From a virus, in the IMG/VR virus record IMGVR_UViG_3300045996_000612, positions 1-64,000 of that record: DNA of 64,000 nucleotides. The stretch is one strand, 5' to 3'. Made by a program: the position numbers and the translations under genes. The notes below the pieces were generated by a model. That model was not told the origin of the DNA. It saw only the letters and a list, made by a program, of their open reading frames with translations, and searched no databases. This document shows, piece by piece, positions 8,167 through 16,211 of this stretch (positions are counted from its first letter, which is position 1; the number at the start of each line of letters is the position of its first letter).

Positions 8167-8652
8167 TTAGGGCATGTCAGGCCACCACCGATTATATTTT
8201 TGAATGTTTTCCCTGCGTCGAAGTATTTGCAGATTTGCCTCGCAATGTAAGCCGGACACAATTGGAGACTTGAGCGGGACGATGTGATCCACCGACCATA
8301 CAGCCGCCCCCTCGGCGCGATTGCGCCGGATAACCTCTGCGTAGAGTGTCTCCATGGCCTCTTGATTGGCCCACTTCGGAATTACAGCACCATTCCCCGT
8401 GCGGAATTGGGCAGCACCCCTTGCTTTGTGGCGAGCATCTTTTCGATCAACGATCTGTGGATTTTCTTGCCGATATTGCCTGTTGTCAGCAGAGGCTCGC
8501 AGGGAGGTCCGCTCAATGTGCTGACATGTGACGCACACCTTGTTTAGTGTGTACCGTTCGCATAGATGCCCATGCTTACAAGGTTTGCCGGTGAAGTATT
8601 TTTTGAGGCCGTGAGCAAGCGCCTCTCTGCGAGAGATGAGATGCAATTCCAT
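8167..8652 (-). CDS. HNH homing endonuclease inserted between scaffold-region and capsid genes
   Basis: A 161-residue HNH endonuclease. Residues about 118-150 read V-D-H-I-V-P-L-K-S-P-I-V-S-G-L-H-C-E-A-N-L-Q-I-L (the DHIVPL and HxxxNLQ core of the HNH fold). The N terminus carries G-K-P-C-K-H-G-H with further Cys residues (C-V-T-C), probably a zinc site. Start ATG 8650-8652. The region is visibly more AT-rich than its neighbours, in line with a selfish insertion. It would cut a capsid-region allele lacking the insert. A promoter immediately downstream keeps the capsid gene expressed. Confidence 0.8.
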   Translation of the reverse strand: MELHLISRREALAHGLKKYFTGKPCKHGHLCERYTLNKVCVTCQHIERTSLRASADNRQYRQENPQIVDRKDARHKARGAAQFRTGNGAVIPKWANQEAMETLYAEVIRRNRAEGAAVWSVDHIVPLKSPIVSGLHCEANLQILRRRENIQKYNRWWPDMP

Positions 8653-8749
8653 ATAACTGTCCCAAGTTATCGCCCCAAGTAGTAGTGGGGAAATCCGTGG
8701 GACAACGGACTTTCGGGTTGCATGCCCTATCCCCAAAGGAATTATACAA

Positions 8750-8941
8750 CTAATCCTTGCCTGTGATCCCGTGTGCGGCTGCAAATTGCACAACCTTACT
8801 CCTATCTTGCACTCGGCTGATAGGAACCGACTTGTCCGCCCTGACGGCAAGGCGCGCAATCTGACCCGATTTCGCCTCCAACGTGACAATGACGTCGCCG
8901 ATCGAGATAGATTCACCGGGTTTGATGTCGATTTTGAACAA
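8750..8941 (-). CDS. CsrA-like RNA-binding regulator, TTG start
   Basis: A 63-residue protein whose first 45 residues follow the CsrA plan: G-E-S-I-S-I-G-D (residues 9-16), then alternating hydrophobic strands, I-A-R-L-A-V-R-A-D, and V-P-I-S-R43, where CsrA has the RNA-contacting V-x-V-H-R44. The C terminus diverges. The start is a TTG (8939-8941) with GAGAGG five bases upstream; no ATG is available. It sits 21 bases after the scaffold gene. CsrA dimers bind GGA motifs in mRNA leaders; a role in timing capsid or host translation is inference. No Csr family search was run. Confidence 0.6.
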   Translation of the reverse strand: MFKIDIKPGESISIGDVIVTLEAKSGQIARLAVRADKSVPISRVQDRSKVVQFAAAHGITGKD

Positions 8942-8962
8942 GTCGGCCTCTCAGGTAGTGGG

Positions 8963-9910
8963 TTATTCAGCCAGGTACGCTTCGCGATCGGCGTCGGACA
9001 GCTTGGCCAGCGCCGCCTCGTAGGCACCGGGATTGGTGTCCATCAGGCGGTCCAGGCTGGCAAAGCGACCTTCGCCGGGGTTGTTCGCCGCAGCGGCCGG
9101 CAGGCGCGAGATGTCCGGCGGCAGGTCCGGTTTCGGCGCGCCCTTCTTGGCGGCGGGCGCCGGCGCCGGATCTTTCTTGGCTGGCGTCTTGGCGATGCCG
9201 GCTTCGACCAGGTTGGCATGGGCCTTGGACAGCACCTGCGCATCGGTCAGGTTCGGCTCGGCCTTGGCCACGTCGCGCACTTCCATGTCCAGCGCGCGGT
9301 ACAGGCGCGGGTTGGCGGTGTAGCCGTTCTTCTCGGCGAAGTTGTTGGCATAGGCCACCCATTCGTTCTGGCGGCGCTGCAATTCCATCTCGGTGGCCAG
9401 TTGCGCGCGCTCGACCTGGCGCTCGATGGTGCGTTCCTGCTTGACCAGTTCGTCCTTCTGCGCCTCGTACTCGTCGAAGGTCAGGTCGCCGTCGTCGTAG
9501 TGCTTGCGCAGGTCGGCCTTTTGGGTGCCGATCGCGGCCAGTTTCGCTTCCGCATCGGCCGGCGCCTCGACAACTAGGACGGGAGCGCTCGGCGCTGGGC
9601 GCGGTTCATCGGCGGCAACTGGCTGCTGTGCATCGGCAGGCGCAGCCGGGTCTGCTGCGGCAGCGGCGGCTGCATCCACGTCAGCGGCAGGATCAGCGCC
9701 GCTATCCTGGCCGCCTTCAGGCGCTGCCGGTTGCTGGTCATCGTCTTCATCGTCGTCCTTGCTGGTGGAGGCTGCGGCTGCCTTGGCTGCGTCTTCGAGT
9801 TCGCCCTGCGTGGCGTTCGGGTTTTCATCGTCCGGCTCGGCCAGCGCAGCGCGCTCCTCGGGGGTCAGGCCAGCCAGCACTTCGTCTGCGGTATTGTGCA
9901 CTTCGCTCAT
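8963..9910 (-). CDS. Capsid scaffolding protein
   Basis: A 315-residue, highly acidic, Ala-rich and strongly helical protein (start MSEVHNTADEVLAGLTPEER). Residues 35-110 are low-complexity D/E/A/P; residues 130-200 form a charged coiled coil (R-K-H-Y-D-D-G-D-L-T-F-D-E-Y). Composition, length and position between portal and capsid fit a P22-type scaffold, which chaperones capsid assembly and leaves before packaging. The C terminus ends in a helical A-K-L-S-D-A-D-R-E-A-Y segment, the part expected to bind coat protein. Family assignment rests on composition and synteny. Confidence 0.75.
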   Translation of the reverse strand: MSEVHNTADEVLAGLTPEERAALAEPDDENPNATQGELEDAAKAAAASTSKDDDEDDDQQPAAPEGGQDSGADPAADVDAAAAAAADPAAPADAQQPVAADEPRPAPSAPVLVVEAPADAEAKLAAIGTQKADLRKHYDDGDLTFDEYEAQKDELVKQERTIERQVERAQLATEMELQRRQNEWVAYANNFAEKNGYTANPRLYRALDMEVRDVAKAEPNLTDAQVLSKAHANLVEAGIAKTPAKKDPAPAPAAKKGAPKPDLPPDISRLPAAAANNPGEGRFASLDRLMDTNPGAYEAALAKLSDADREAYLAE

Positions 9911-9911
9911 G

Positions 9912-12155
9912 TCATGCTCCAGGTTGTGGTTGTTGTTCCATCGGCGGCATCGGCTCGGGTGCCGGGGCCGGTGGCTGTTGAGCCGCTTGCGGCGGCAATC
10001 CTTGTGCGGCCAGACCGGCCGGGACTGGCTTCCCACCCGTCCAGCCGCCCTGCATCAGCAGATTGTCGCCCACCTTGGCGATCGTCGGCTGGGTGATGAC
10101 CAGCGTCGCTGCTTCCATCGCGGCCTTGGCGCCGGCCATGTTGGCGTTGACGGTATCGGCCTTGATCTTGTCGGTGGCGGCGCGCAGGTTGTCGGCCTTG
10201 GCTTCCTTTTCGGCGATCTCGGCCTCGGCGGCGCGCGCCTGCATCTGCTGCTGGGCGGCCTGCGCCTGCATGGCCTGCTGCTCTTCTGCGGTCAGTTCGG
10301 TCGCTTCCGGGTCGCGCATGCCGTTCATCTGGCGCACGCGCTTGGAAATCTCCTCGCCGTTCGGCAGGTCCATCTGCTCGACGATCAGGTCCAGCATCAG
10401 CATGCCCACTTGCGGCGGCATCTTGGACACCATCTCCGTGAGCTGGTCGACGGCAGCCTGGCGCATGGTCGCGCGCCAGTCGGACTCGGACACCACGAAA
10501 TCGGCCTTGGAACGGCTGATGTCGTTCTCGGGCAGCCCGTCGTTCATGGTGATGAATTCCGGCGTGCCGCGCTGGTTGGTGATGCGGAACTGCTTCTGGT
10601 CGGTGACGAACTGCTCGATGTTGCACAGCGTGATCTCGCCATGGAGCTGGACGGCGAAGCGCAGGTTGTCGAACAGTTTATTGGTGGCCAGCGATCCCTG
10701 CTCCTGGCGCGCCAGAATGGCCTTGCCCGACGTGGCATTGGTGCTCTTGCCCATCTGCTCGTCGGTGACGCCGCCAACCTGCTGGATCATCATGATGTTG
10801 CGGCTCATGAGGTCCAGGTGTGCCGGTGCCAGTTCGCGGTCGACGTCCATCCGCACCTTGTTGCCGGACAGCGCGCCGTTGGCGAACACCATCAGGGCAT
10901 CCGGCTTTGCCGCCTCTTCGGCCAAGTCGTCCGGCGTCCAGCCGTCAGCCAGTGCGCCGGTCTCCATGGCGATCTTGTTGGACGACAGGATGTGCAGTGC
11001 CTTCGATGCGCGCTTGTTGATGTCGTCCTGGATGTCGCGCAGGCCGCGGATGATCCCGTAGGGCAGCCCATCTCGCCCGCGGCGGTAGCCCCACACCGGG
11101 ATGAACTTCAGGCGATTGTGCTTGAACGGGCTGGGGCCGTCGTACAGCGGATGCGTGGTGGTCATGAACATGACGCGTGCGCGCATGACGACCTTCTTGT
11201 GCAGTTGACCGTTGCCAGACTGGACAGCCTCGACGTGGCGCGGGTCGCGCTTATCGAAAATGTCGCCCTTGAAGGAGCCGCCCTTGATCTTCTCGACTTC
11301 TTCCGGCTCCCGATACCACGCCTCGATCAACCGCACGCGCCGGCGCTTGTGGATGTAGATCGGATTGGTGCCACCGAAGATTTCTCGGCTCGCTTCCGCG
11401 CCGTCCATGGCCTCGTCGCCATCTTCCATCGATGCCGATCCGAAGGTGGCGATCTCGTTGGCCGAGTTCTCCAGCAGGGATTTGCAGTGCGGGAACATGG
11501 CAATCGCAATGTCCAGGTCGACCCACTTGGAGCGGAACTGGTAGCGCATGTCGGACGTGTCCATCTCGGTGGCGGCGCTGTCCCACAGCATATTGCGCCA
11601 GCTCTCGTACCGATCGCCGGTCGGCTCGTCCTCTTCATCGTCCGGTACGCTGGTCTCGATCCAGCCCAGGCCGACCTTCACGGCATCCTCGAAGGCGCGC
11701 GAGCGGTTGAATGGGGTGCGCCAGACGTCGCTGATGTACTTCAGGTATTTGGTCTTGGCCTCGGCCGGCTTTGCATCTTCGGCACCGCGCGGCAGGATCT
11801 TGAAATCGGTGCGCCCGCGCTTCTCCGAGCCGATCACCCAGTTCACGGTCTGTGCGATGACGTTGTAGACGATCGGCGCCTGGCCGCGGTCCTTGAGCAC
11901 CTGCGCATCTTCTTCCGTCCATTGCAGGTGGTCGTAGTAGTCCTCGTCCTTGGCCATCTCGGCGCGGTTGGCCGACTGGACTTCGAGCTCATAGCGGTAC
12001 TTCGCCACCAGCATGGCGTGGCGATCACGGATGGCCGGCTCATCCATCGGGTGCGCGGGCTTTTCTACCGCGGCACGCTCGCTTGCTGGCAGGCGGTCGA
12101 GCGGGGAATCCTTCCTCGTCTTGGTCAGGCTTTCGTCTTGCAGGTCAAAGGACAT
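9912..12155 (-). CDS. Portal protein, P22 gp1 family
   Basis: A 747-residue protein, close to the size of P22 portal (725). Recognisable features are D-Y-Y-D-H-L-Q-W-T (about residue 70), I-Y-N-V-I-A-Q-T-V-N-W-V-I-G-S-E-K-R-G-R (about 95-115), and W-R-N-M-L-W-D-S, all typical of the P22-like portal family. The last 150 residues are Gln/Ala-rich helices, like the P22 barrel. It forms the dodecameric DNA gate at one vertex. The stop is one base before the scaffold start, so the two are translationally linked. Confidence 0.9.
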   Translation of the reverse strand: MSFDLQDESLTKTRKDSPLDRLPASERAAVEKPAHPMDEPAIRDRHAMLVAKYRYELEVQSANRAEMAKDEDYYDHLQWTEEDAQVLKDRGQAPIVYNVIAQTVNWVIGSEKRGRTDFKILPRGAEDAKPAEAKTKYLKYISDVWRTPFNRSRAFEDAVKVGLGWIETSVPDDEEDEPTGDRYESWRNMLWDSAATEMDTSDMRYQFRSKWVDLDIAIAMFPHCKSLLENSANEIATFGSASMEDGDEAMDGAEASREIFGGTNPIYIHKRRRVRLIEAWYREPEEVEKIKGGSFKGDIFDKRDPRHVEAVQSGNGQLHKKVVMRARVMFMTTTHPLYDGPSPFKHNRLKFIPVWGYRRGRDGLPYGIIRGLRDIQDDINKRASKALHILSSNKIAMETGALADGWTPDDLAEEAAKPDALMVFANGALSGNKVRMDVDRELAPAHLDLMSRNIMMIQQVGGVTDEQMGKSTNATSGKAILARQEQGSLATNKLFDNLRFAVQLHGEITLCNIEQFVTDQKQFRITNQRGTPEFITMNDGLPENDISRSKADFVVSESDWRATMRQAAVDQLTEMVSKMPPQVGMLMLDLIVEQMDLPNGEEISKRVRQMNGMRDPEATELTAEEQQAMQAQAAQQQMQARAAEAEIAEKEAKADNLRAATDKIKADTVNANMAGAKAAMEAATLVITQPTIAKVGDNLLMQGGWTGGKPVPAGLAAQGLPPQAAQQPPAPAPEPMPPMEQQPQPGA

Positions 12156-12176
12156 GGCTTCCCCGGTCGGTGATGG

Positions 12177-12605
12177 TTAAACTTGCTGCTGCGGCACGTA
12201 ATCGACGATCTCCAGCGAGCGCTTGCGCCCATCGGCAGCCACGGTCGCATCGGCCACGACAACGGCGTCCACCGGGTTGGGCGGCATGTTCAGCAGGTCG
12301 TTCAGGCTGTCTTCGATCAGCAGCGCGATCTTGTGCGCGGTCTGCATGCTGTCGCTGCCGGTCAGGCCAGCCAAAGCGCCGGCGACCTGCGCACAGTAAC
12401 GGGCGTCATCATACTTGTAGGCAGCGGATAATGCTACAACGCATGGCTTGAATGCTCGCGGGTTCAGGGCATTGATGATCACCAGGGCCGGCTCATGGGT
12501 TTCCTGATCCTCATTCCACAGCCAGGTGCCGATGACGGCGAGGTCGCCGCTGGTGCGACTGAACTGCTGGCGGGATAGGTCGATGGCGGGTTGTCGTTCG
12601 GTCAT
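12177..12605 (-). CDS. Conserved phage protein between large terminase and portal
   Basis: A 142-residue protein overlapping the terminase gene by four bases (ATGA). It is predicted to be mostly helical with a small beta core (D-L-A-V-I-G-T-W-L-W-N-E-D). Genes of this size between terminase and portal are common in this kind of podovirus, but I do not recognise a function. The C terminus has a V-V-V-A-D-A-T-V-A-A-D-G stretch. Called a hypothetical packaging-region protein. Confidence 0.65.
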   Translation of the reverse strand: MTERQPAIDLSRQQFSRTSGDLAVIGTWLWNEDQETHEPALVIINALNPRAFKPCVVALSAAYKYDDARYCAQVAGALAGLTGSDSMQTAHKIALLIEDSLNDLLNMPPNPVDAVVVADATVAADGRKRSLEIVDYVPQQQV

Positions 12606-13978
12606 GCGGTTCTCCAGTTAGATTTGCTTCTCTTCCACGGCCCGGCGCCTGCGATGTTGTCGACCTGGCCCCACTGCCTGAAGGCGTCGGCATAGTTGGA
12701 GTAACGGTCATGCAGCGGCACTTCGGTGTAGACGTCCAGTTTCTCGTTGTACTTCTTCCGGTAGTTGTCGAGCGCGGCGATACCGTCGGCGCAACCCTCC
12801 TCGTCGATGTAGACGTTCCCGCCCATCTTCATGCGGGTTTGCTGGATGCCGGTCAGCACGGCTTCGATGCGCGGCACGACTGCGAAGCGGTGCCCGCGCA
12901 GCAATCCTTCCAGTATCTCGCGTGCGCACTTGCCAGTCTGCAGGCTCTTGTTGTCAGCATCGTGTGGCAGGTGGTGCGTGCCAAACACGTAGCCGCGCGA
13001 CAGCAGGTATTCTGCGTAGTGATCCAGGCTCTCGCCCGAGTTCTCGTAGGCGTGGATGAACCGGGTTTCGCCGGCCACGTACTGGACGAACCAGATCGCG
13101 GTGGTGTCGTTGAACCCGAGATCCCAGAAGGTGTGCACCGGCACGCCGGGCTGATATGGCACGCGCCTGATGCGGCCTTGGGCGCGCATCTTCTGCATCT
13201 CGTTGAGGTAGTAGGCGCCCTTGACCTTGCTGCCCTTCCACAGCCCTTTCAGTAGCGCCTCGCGCTCCTCCGGTTCGAGCTGCAGCAGCGCCTCGCGGTA
13301 GCCGGTGCTCGACAGGTGCGGGTTGTCCGACAGGCGGGCCGGGATGAAGCGCCGGCGCAGCGTCGTGACCGTGCTCATCTCCTCATCGACAATATCGACC
13401 GGCAGATTGGTCTCTTTGCCGTCGGCCTGGATACCCCAGCGCTGCATGACCCACTTCTGGCCAGGGCCATCGGGGTTGGTGGTGGCGCGGATGTAGCGCG
13501 GCAGGCTCTTGTCGGTCGATCGGCAGCGCGAGAACAGGTAGAGGAAGCAGACGTTGGTGGCCCACAGCGTGAGCTCGTCGAACCCGATGTAGTTCCAGGC
13601 GCGCCCGCGGTACTTGAGTCGGTCGGCATCATTCTGCAGGTATCCGAACTCGACCTTGGCGCCACTAGGGAATGTCCAGACCTTTTCCGTCTTGTTGTAG
13701 TCGGCACCCTCGATGATCTGGGGGTAGACCTCCAGCGAGCGGTCGATCAGGTCGCGCAGCTCGGGGAACGAGCGTCGGAACAGCACTGCGCGGTGGTGCC
13801 CGTTGTCCGGTCCGCCATGCTGGAGGCACAAGGCATCGATCAGGAGCGCATCGGACTTGCCGCCGCCGGCCGCACCGCCATACAGCACCTCGAAGTCGTC
13901 GCAGGAGAGGAATGCCGACTGGCGCTCGGTTGGCGCCCAAATCACGTCTTCCTGTGCGAATTCAGCTACTGCGCCCAT
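12602..13978 (-). CDS. Terminase large subunit (packaging ATPase/nuclease)
   Basis: A 458-residue protein with a complete terminase layout. Walker A is G-G-A-A-G-G-G-K-S at residues 34-42; a Walker B-like I-G-F-D-E-L is at 131-136. The C-terminal nuclease begins with F-W-D-L-G-F-N-D (D286), and a further acidic cluster (L-P-H-D-A-D-N-K) follows near 340. It powers DNA packaging through the portal and cuts the concatemer. It lies one base from the small terminase gene and overlaps the next gene. Confidence 0.93.
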   Translation of the reverse strand: MGAVAEFAQEDVIWAPTERQSAFLSCDDFEVLYGGAAGGGKSDALLIDALCLQHGGPDNGHHRAVLFRRSFPELRDLIDRSLEVYPQIIEGADYNKTEKVWTFPSGAKVEFGYLQNDADRLKYRGRAWNYIGFDELTLWATNVCFLYLFSRCRSTDKSLPRYIRATTNPDGPGQKWVMQRWGIQADGKETNLPVDIVDEEMSTVTTLRRRFIPARLSDNPHLSSTGYREALLQLEPEEREALLKGLWKGSKVKGAYYLNEMQKMRAQGRIRRVPYQPGVPVHTFWDLGFNDTTAIWFVQYVAGETRFIHAYENSGESLDHYAEYLLSRGYVFGTHHLPHDADNKSLQTGKCAREILEGLLRGHRFAVVPRIEAVLTGIQQTRMKMGGNVYIDEEGCADGIAALDNYRKKYNEKLDVYTEVPLHDRYSNYADAFRQWGQVDNIAGAGPWKRSKSNWRTA

Positions 13979-13979
13979 G

Positions 13980-14555
13980 TCAGTCCTGCGGCTTCTCGAC
14001 CGGCTTAATGCTCACCTCAGCCTTTTGCTTTGGCGGAACCAGCACCACCCTCGTCCTCACCTCTACCGGTGCCTCTGGGTCGCCCTGCAGCTTCATCTTG
14101 TCGTTGAGCATGCCAAGGTGTCGCATCGCCAGGCCGAGCGCCGCCACTTTGTCGGAGACCTTGACCTTCTTGGTGTATCCGATGAACTTGCGGTCTTCGC
14201 CGTGCCCCTCGTACTCCTCGGTGATGTCCATCCCCGACAAAACAGCGGCCGTGTCGTCGTCGAGCTCGTTAATGGGCTTGGGCGAGCCATCCGGGTTCAG
14301 CAGCTTGCGTGGGTCGAAGAAAGCCACGCGAGCCAGCTCCTTGAGCACCCGGTCTTGCGTGATCTCGGTGCGCTGCTGGCGAGCCTGTTGGCGCTCCGCA
14401 ATCAATTGCTGAATTTCAGGTTTTTTGAGGAGGTCGAACGCCTGCTGCCCGGCTGTACGAGTGCTGTATCCCGCGCGAATTGCTGCCTGAGTGGCGTTCA
14501 GGTCGATCAGGTACTCGTCGACGAATGCCCTCTGCTTGTCGTTTAGATTAGCCAT
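13980..14555 (-). CDS. Terminase small subunit (Terminase_2 / XtmA type)
   Basis: A 191-residue protein. The N terminus L-N-D-K-Q-R-A-F-V-D-E-Y-L-I-D-L-N-A-T-Q-A-A-I-R-A-G-Y-S is the classical Terminase_2 helix-turn-helix that recognises pac or cos sites. I chose ATG 14553-14555 over an upstream start at 14591 because homologues begin M-x-x-L-N/T-x-K-Q and because it overlaps the upstream stop by eight bases. It recruits the large terminase to phage DNA. Confidence 0.9.
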   Translation of the reverse strand: MANLNDKQRAFVDEYLIDLNATQAAIRAGYSTRTAGQQAFDLLKKPEIQQLIAERQQARQQRTEITQDRVLKELARVAFFDPRKLLNPDGSPKPINELDDDTAAVLSGMDITEEYEGHGEDRKFIGYTKKVKVSDKVAALGLAMRHLGMLNDKMKLQGDPEAPVEVRTRVVLVPPKQKAEVSIKPVEKPQD

Positions 14556-15126
14556 GGGCAGCCCCGCCGACGACCTGATTGACAGCATCACGGTATGCGA
14601 TGTGCTCCTTGATGCTGCCCCATGGGAGCGGCACCACGTTAGCCTTGAGGCAGGTTGTCTCGATCACCGCGTCCAGATCGACATTGCCTGTCGACGTCCA
14701 CAGCAGGCACCGGCGGATTTTTGTAATGCCGCCTTTACTCATCCCGAGCTGAGCGGCATAAAGCCCGGCTTGGCCGATGCCCGCAACCACATGGGTGTAG
14801 CCACGAGACCCATCCTTCGCCTCAATGACACTGGCCGACCCGTCGATATGGAAAACAACAATGTCTGCCCGACCGAACTTAAACGCCATTTCGCACACCA
14901 CGGTGTCGAGGTGGCTCATGGGGATGCGATCCTCTTGTAGTTCGGGGTTCTCCGTCTTGGCGGTGAGCACAAACAGGCGCACGATGTCAGCCTCGACACC
15001 AGTTACTTTGTCGATCAGTTCGTCATGGATGCGCTCGATGGCCTCCCAGTCGGTCGGGCGCTTCTGATCACCTGAATTTGCGTCCGTCATCTCGGTTTTA
15101 CGCTCTATAGTTGGCAATTGATTCAC
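14548..15126 (-). CDS. PD-(D/E)XK-like nuclease at the head of the packaging operon
   Basis: A 192-residue protein. Residues about 84-115 read F-G-R-A-D-I-V-V-F ... S-V-I-E-A-K-D-G, which fits the PD-(D/E)XK core (D, then E-x-K on the next strand), followed by a Q-A-G-L-Y-A-A-Q-L helix as in restriction-like nucleases. It is the first gene of the late operon and overlaps the small terminase. The most likely start is GTG 15126, with ATG 15090 an alternative; neither has a good ribosome site. It may process packaged DNA or degrade host DNA. Function inferred from motif only. Confidence 0.6.
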   Translation of the reverse strand: MNQLPTIERKTEMTDANSGDQKRPTDWEAIERIHDELIDKVTGVEADIVRLFVLTAKTENPELQEDRIPMSHLDTVVCEMAFKFGRADIVVFHIDGSASVIEAKDGSRGYTHVVAGIGQAGLYAAQLGMSKGGITKIRRCLLWTSTGNVDLDAVIETTCLKANVVPLPWGSIKEHIAYRDAVNQVVGGAAHG

Positions 15127-15138
15127 CGTCGTAACGGT

Positions 15139-15170
15139 GGTTGTATAACGGAACCAATGGTATCACAACC
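15139..15170. promoter_or_regulatory. Operator-like inverted repeat between terminase operon and plus-strand regulator
   Basis: GGTTGT and ACAACC form 6-bp arms 20 bases apart, and the interior holds GAACCAATGGTA (15151-15162). The same 12 bases occur in the repressor/Cro intergenic region at 27673-27684. The site lies in the 86-bp divergent gap between the late packaging operon and the winged-helix gene, so one phage regulator could control both places. Confidence 0.5.
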
Positions 15171-15212
15171 AGACCGCCTGGAAAGTGGCTGGTTGCATAG
15201 GAAGGAAGTCTG

Positions 15213-15632
15213 TTGCCATCCCGGATCAAGCTGGCGAAGCAGCGCCACGTCATCGCGCGGCTGATACTCGACCTGATGAAGCTCCCCGTTGAAACGCACA
15301 TGGGGACCAACCACTACGCATCCAGGTGCGACGACATGATCCTGATGTGTGCCATCACCATCGGGCAGATCGAGGGGCGGCTGATGACCGCTGCGAAGCT
15401 GTCCGACTATGCCGGGTTGCCGCGGCCTACCGTCGTGCGGAAGCTCAAGCAGTTCGAGAAGGCTGGGATGGTGGAGATGAAGGACGGGGCGCCGGTGGGC
15501 ATCATCGACCACCTGAACATGGAAGGGCTCGCGCCAATGATCAATGCGATGATCCAGGCCATTCACAGGGCTTCAGCCGAACTGTCCAAAATGGACAGCA
15601 AAGGTATTGCCGCCGATTCCGTGCCCAAATAA
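15213..15632 (+). CDS. Winged-helix transcriptional regulator, candidate late-gene regulator (TTG start)
   Basis: A 139-residue protein. Residues about 58-85 (M-T-A-A-K-L-S-D-Y-A-G-L-P-R-P-T-V-V-R-K-L) form a MarR/ArsR-type helix-turn-helix, followed by an F-E-K-A-G-M-V-E wing. The N terminus is basic and helical. I chose TTG 15213 because GGAAGGA lies seven bases upstream; a weaker ATG alternative is at 15276. It is divergent from the terminase operon across an operator-like site, so control of late genes is likely but not shown. Confidence 0.65.
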   Translation: MPSRIKLAKQRHVIARLILDLMKLPVETHMGTNHYASRCDDMILMCAITIGQIEGRLMTAAKLSDYAGLPRPTVVRKLKQFEKAGMVEMKDGAPVGIIDHLNMEGLAPMINAMIQAIHRASAELSKMDSKGIAADSVPK

Positions 15633-15701
15633 ATTGCAATGCGTCGAAGCATCGCCTGATACTATTGCGCAATTATGACGCGGTGACGGGCTAGTGGGGC
15701 A

Positions 15702-16064
15702 ATGATGACCAGTTCATTTGTTTATGAAGAAGGCAATATTGGTGGCGGGCGGCAGGCTGTTCCTCCTGCATTGGAAGTGGCCGCGGTGTCGTTCATCTTG
15801 ATGGACATGGGCAATGGGGTGATGCGTGCTGCAGCACCTGTCCTGATGATCCCGGAAGAAGCGCGGGTGAAGGCGGCAGGGCCGGGCTATACCCGGATCG
15901 AGATGATGGAGGCGCCGGCAGTCGAGGATGTCACTACCACGGTGCTGAAGGTGCTGGGCGTCGATGGCCATCAGCGGATGCAGGATGCCAAGATCAGCGC
16001 GTTCGCCAGACCGATCGATGAACGCACCTTCGATGTCGTGGCCTTGGTGCTGGGCTTGATCTGA
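15702..16064 (+). CDS. Unknown protein downstream of the winged-helix regulator
   Basis: A 120-residue protein of unknown family starting at one of two adjacent ATGs (15702 or 15705) with GTGGGG just upstream. It is hydrophobic in the middle (V-A-A-V-S-F-I-L-M-D-M-G) but has no clear membrane segment. It is 70 bases after the regulator and ends just before the terminator region, so both are probably one transcription unit. It could be spurious, but no better reading frame exists here on either strand. Confidence 0.5.
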   Translation: MMTSSFVYEEGNIGGGRQAVPPALEVAAVSFILMDMGNGVMRAAAPVLMIPEEARVKAAGPGYTRIEMMEAPAVEDVTTTVLKVLGVDGHQRMQDAKISAFARPIDERTFDVVALVLGLI

Positions 16065-16069
16065 GGGTT

Positions 16070-16165
16070 TGGCGGAGATGGTCAGATTCGAACTGACGGG
16101 GCGACCTGCTACAGTTGCCCTCCTGCATTCAAGGCAGGCGCTTTAAGCCGCTCAGCCACATCTCC
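16070..16165 (-). tRNA. tRNA-Ser(UGA)
   Basis: The minus strand folds as a class II tRNA. The acceptor GGAGATG pairs with CATCTCC; the anticodon stem CCTGC/GCAGG encloses loop CTTGAAT with anticodon TGA; there is a long variable arm, and the T-arm contains GTTCGAATC. Discriminator G and CCA are encoded (positions 16073-16070). It decodes UCA serine codons. It is the only tRNA I see in the window, and a phage-borne copy would supplement a codon rare in a high-GC host. Confidence 0.9.
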
Positions 16166-16174
16166 TGTGTATCG

Positions 16175-16197
16175 CCCGGCCAGTTCGCCGGGTTTTT
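16175..16197 (+). terminator. Rho-independent terminator for the plus-strand regulator unit
   Basis: A 6-bp stem CCCGGC / GCCGGG with a 6-base loop is followed by TTTTT on the plus strand. It ends transcription from the 15213-16064 unit before it would run into the minus-strand early genes. Confidence 0.7.
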
Positions 16198-16211
16198 CTT
16201 TGTCCGCTCGC

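Noticed and set aside
9504-12173. An 889-codon plus-strand frame opposite portal and scaffold
   Set aside because: Portal and scaffold on the minus strand are well supported; the plus frame has shadow composition.
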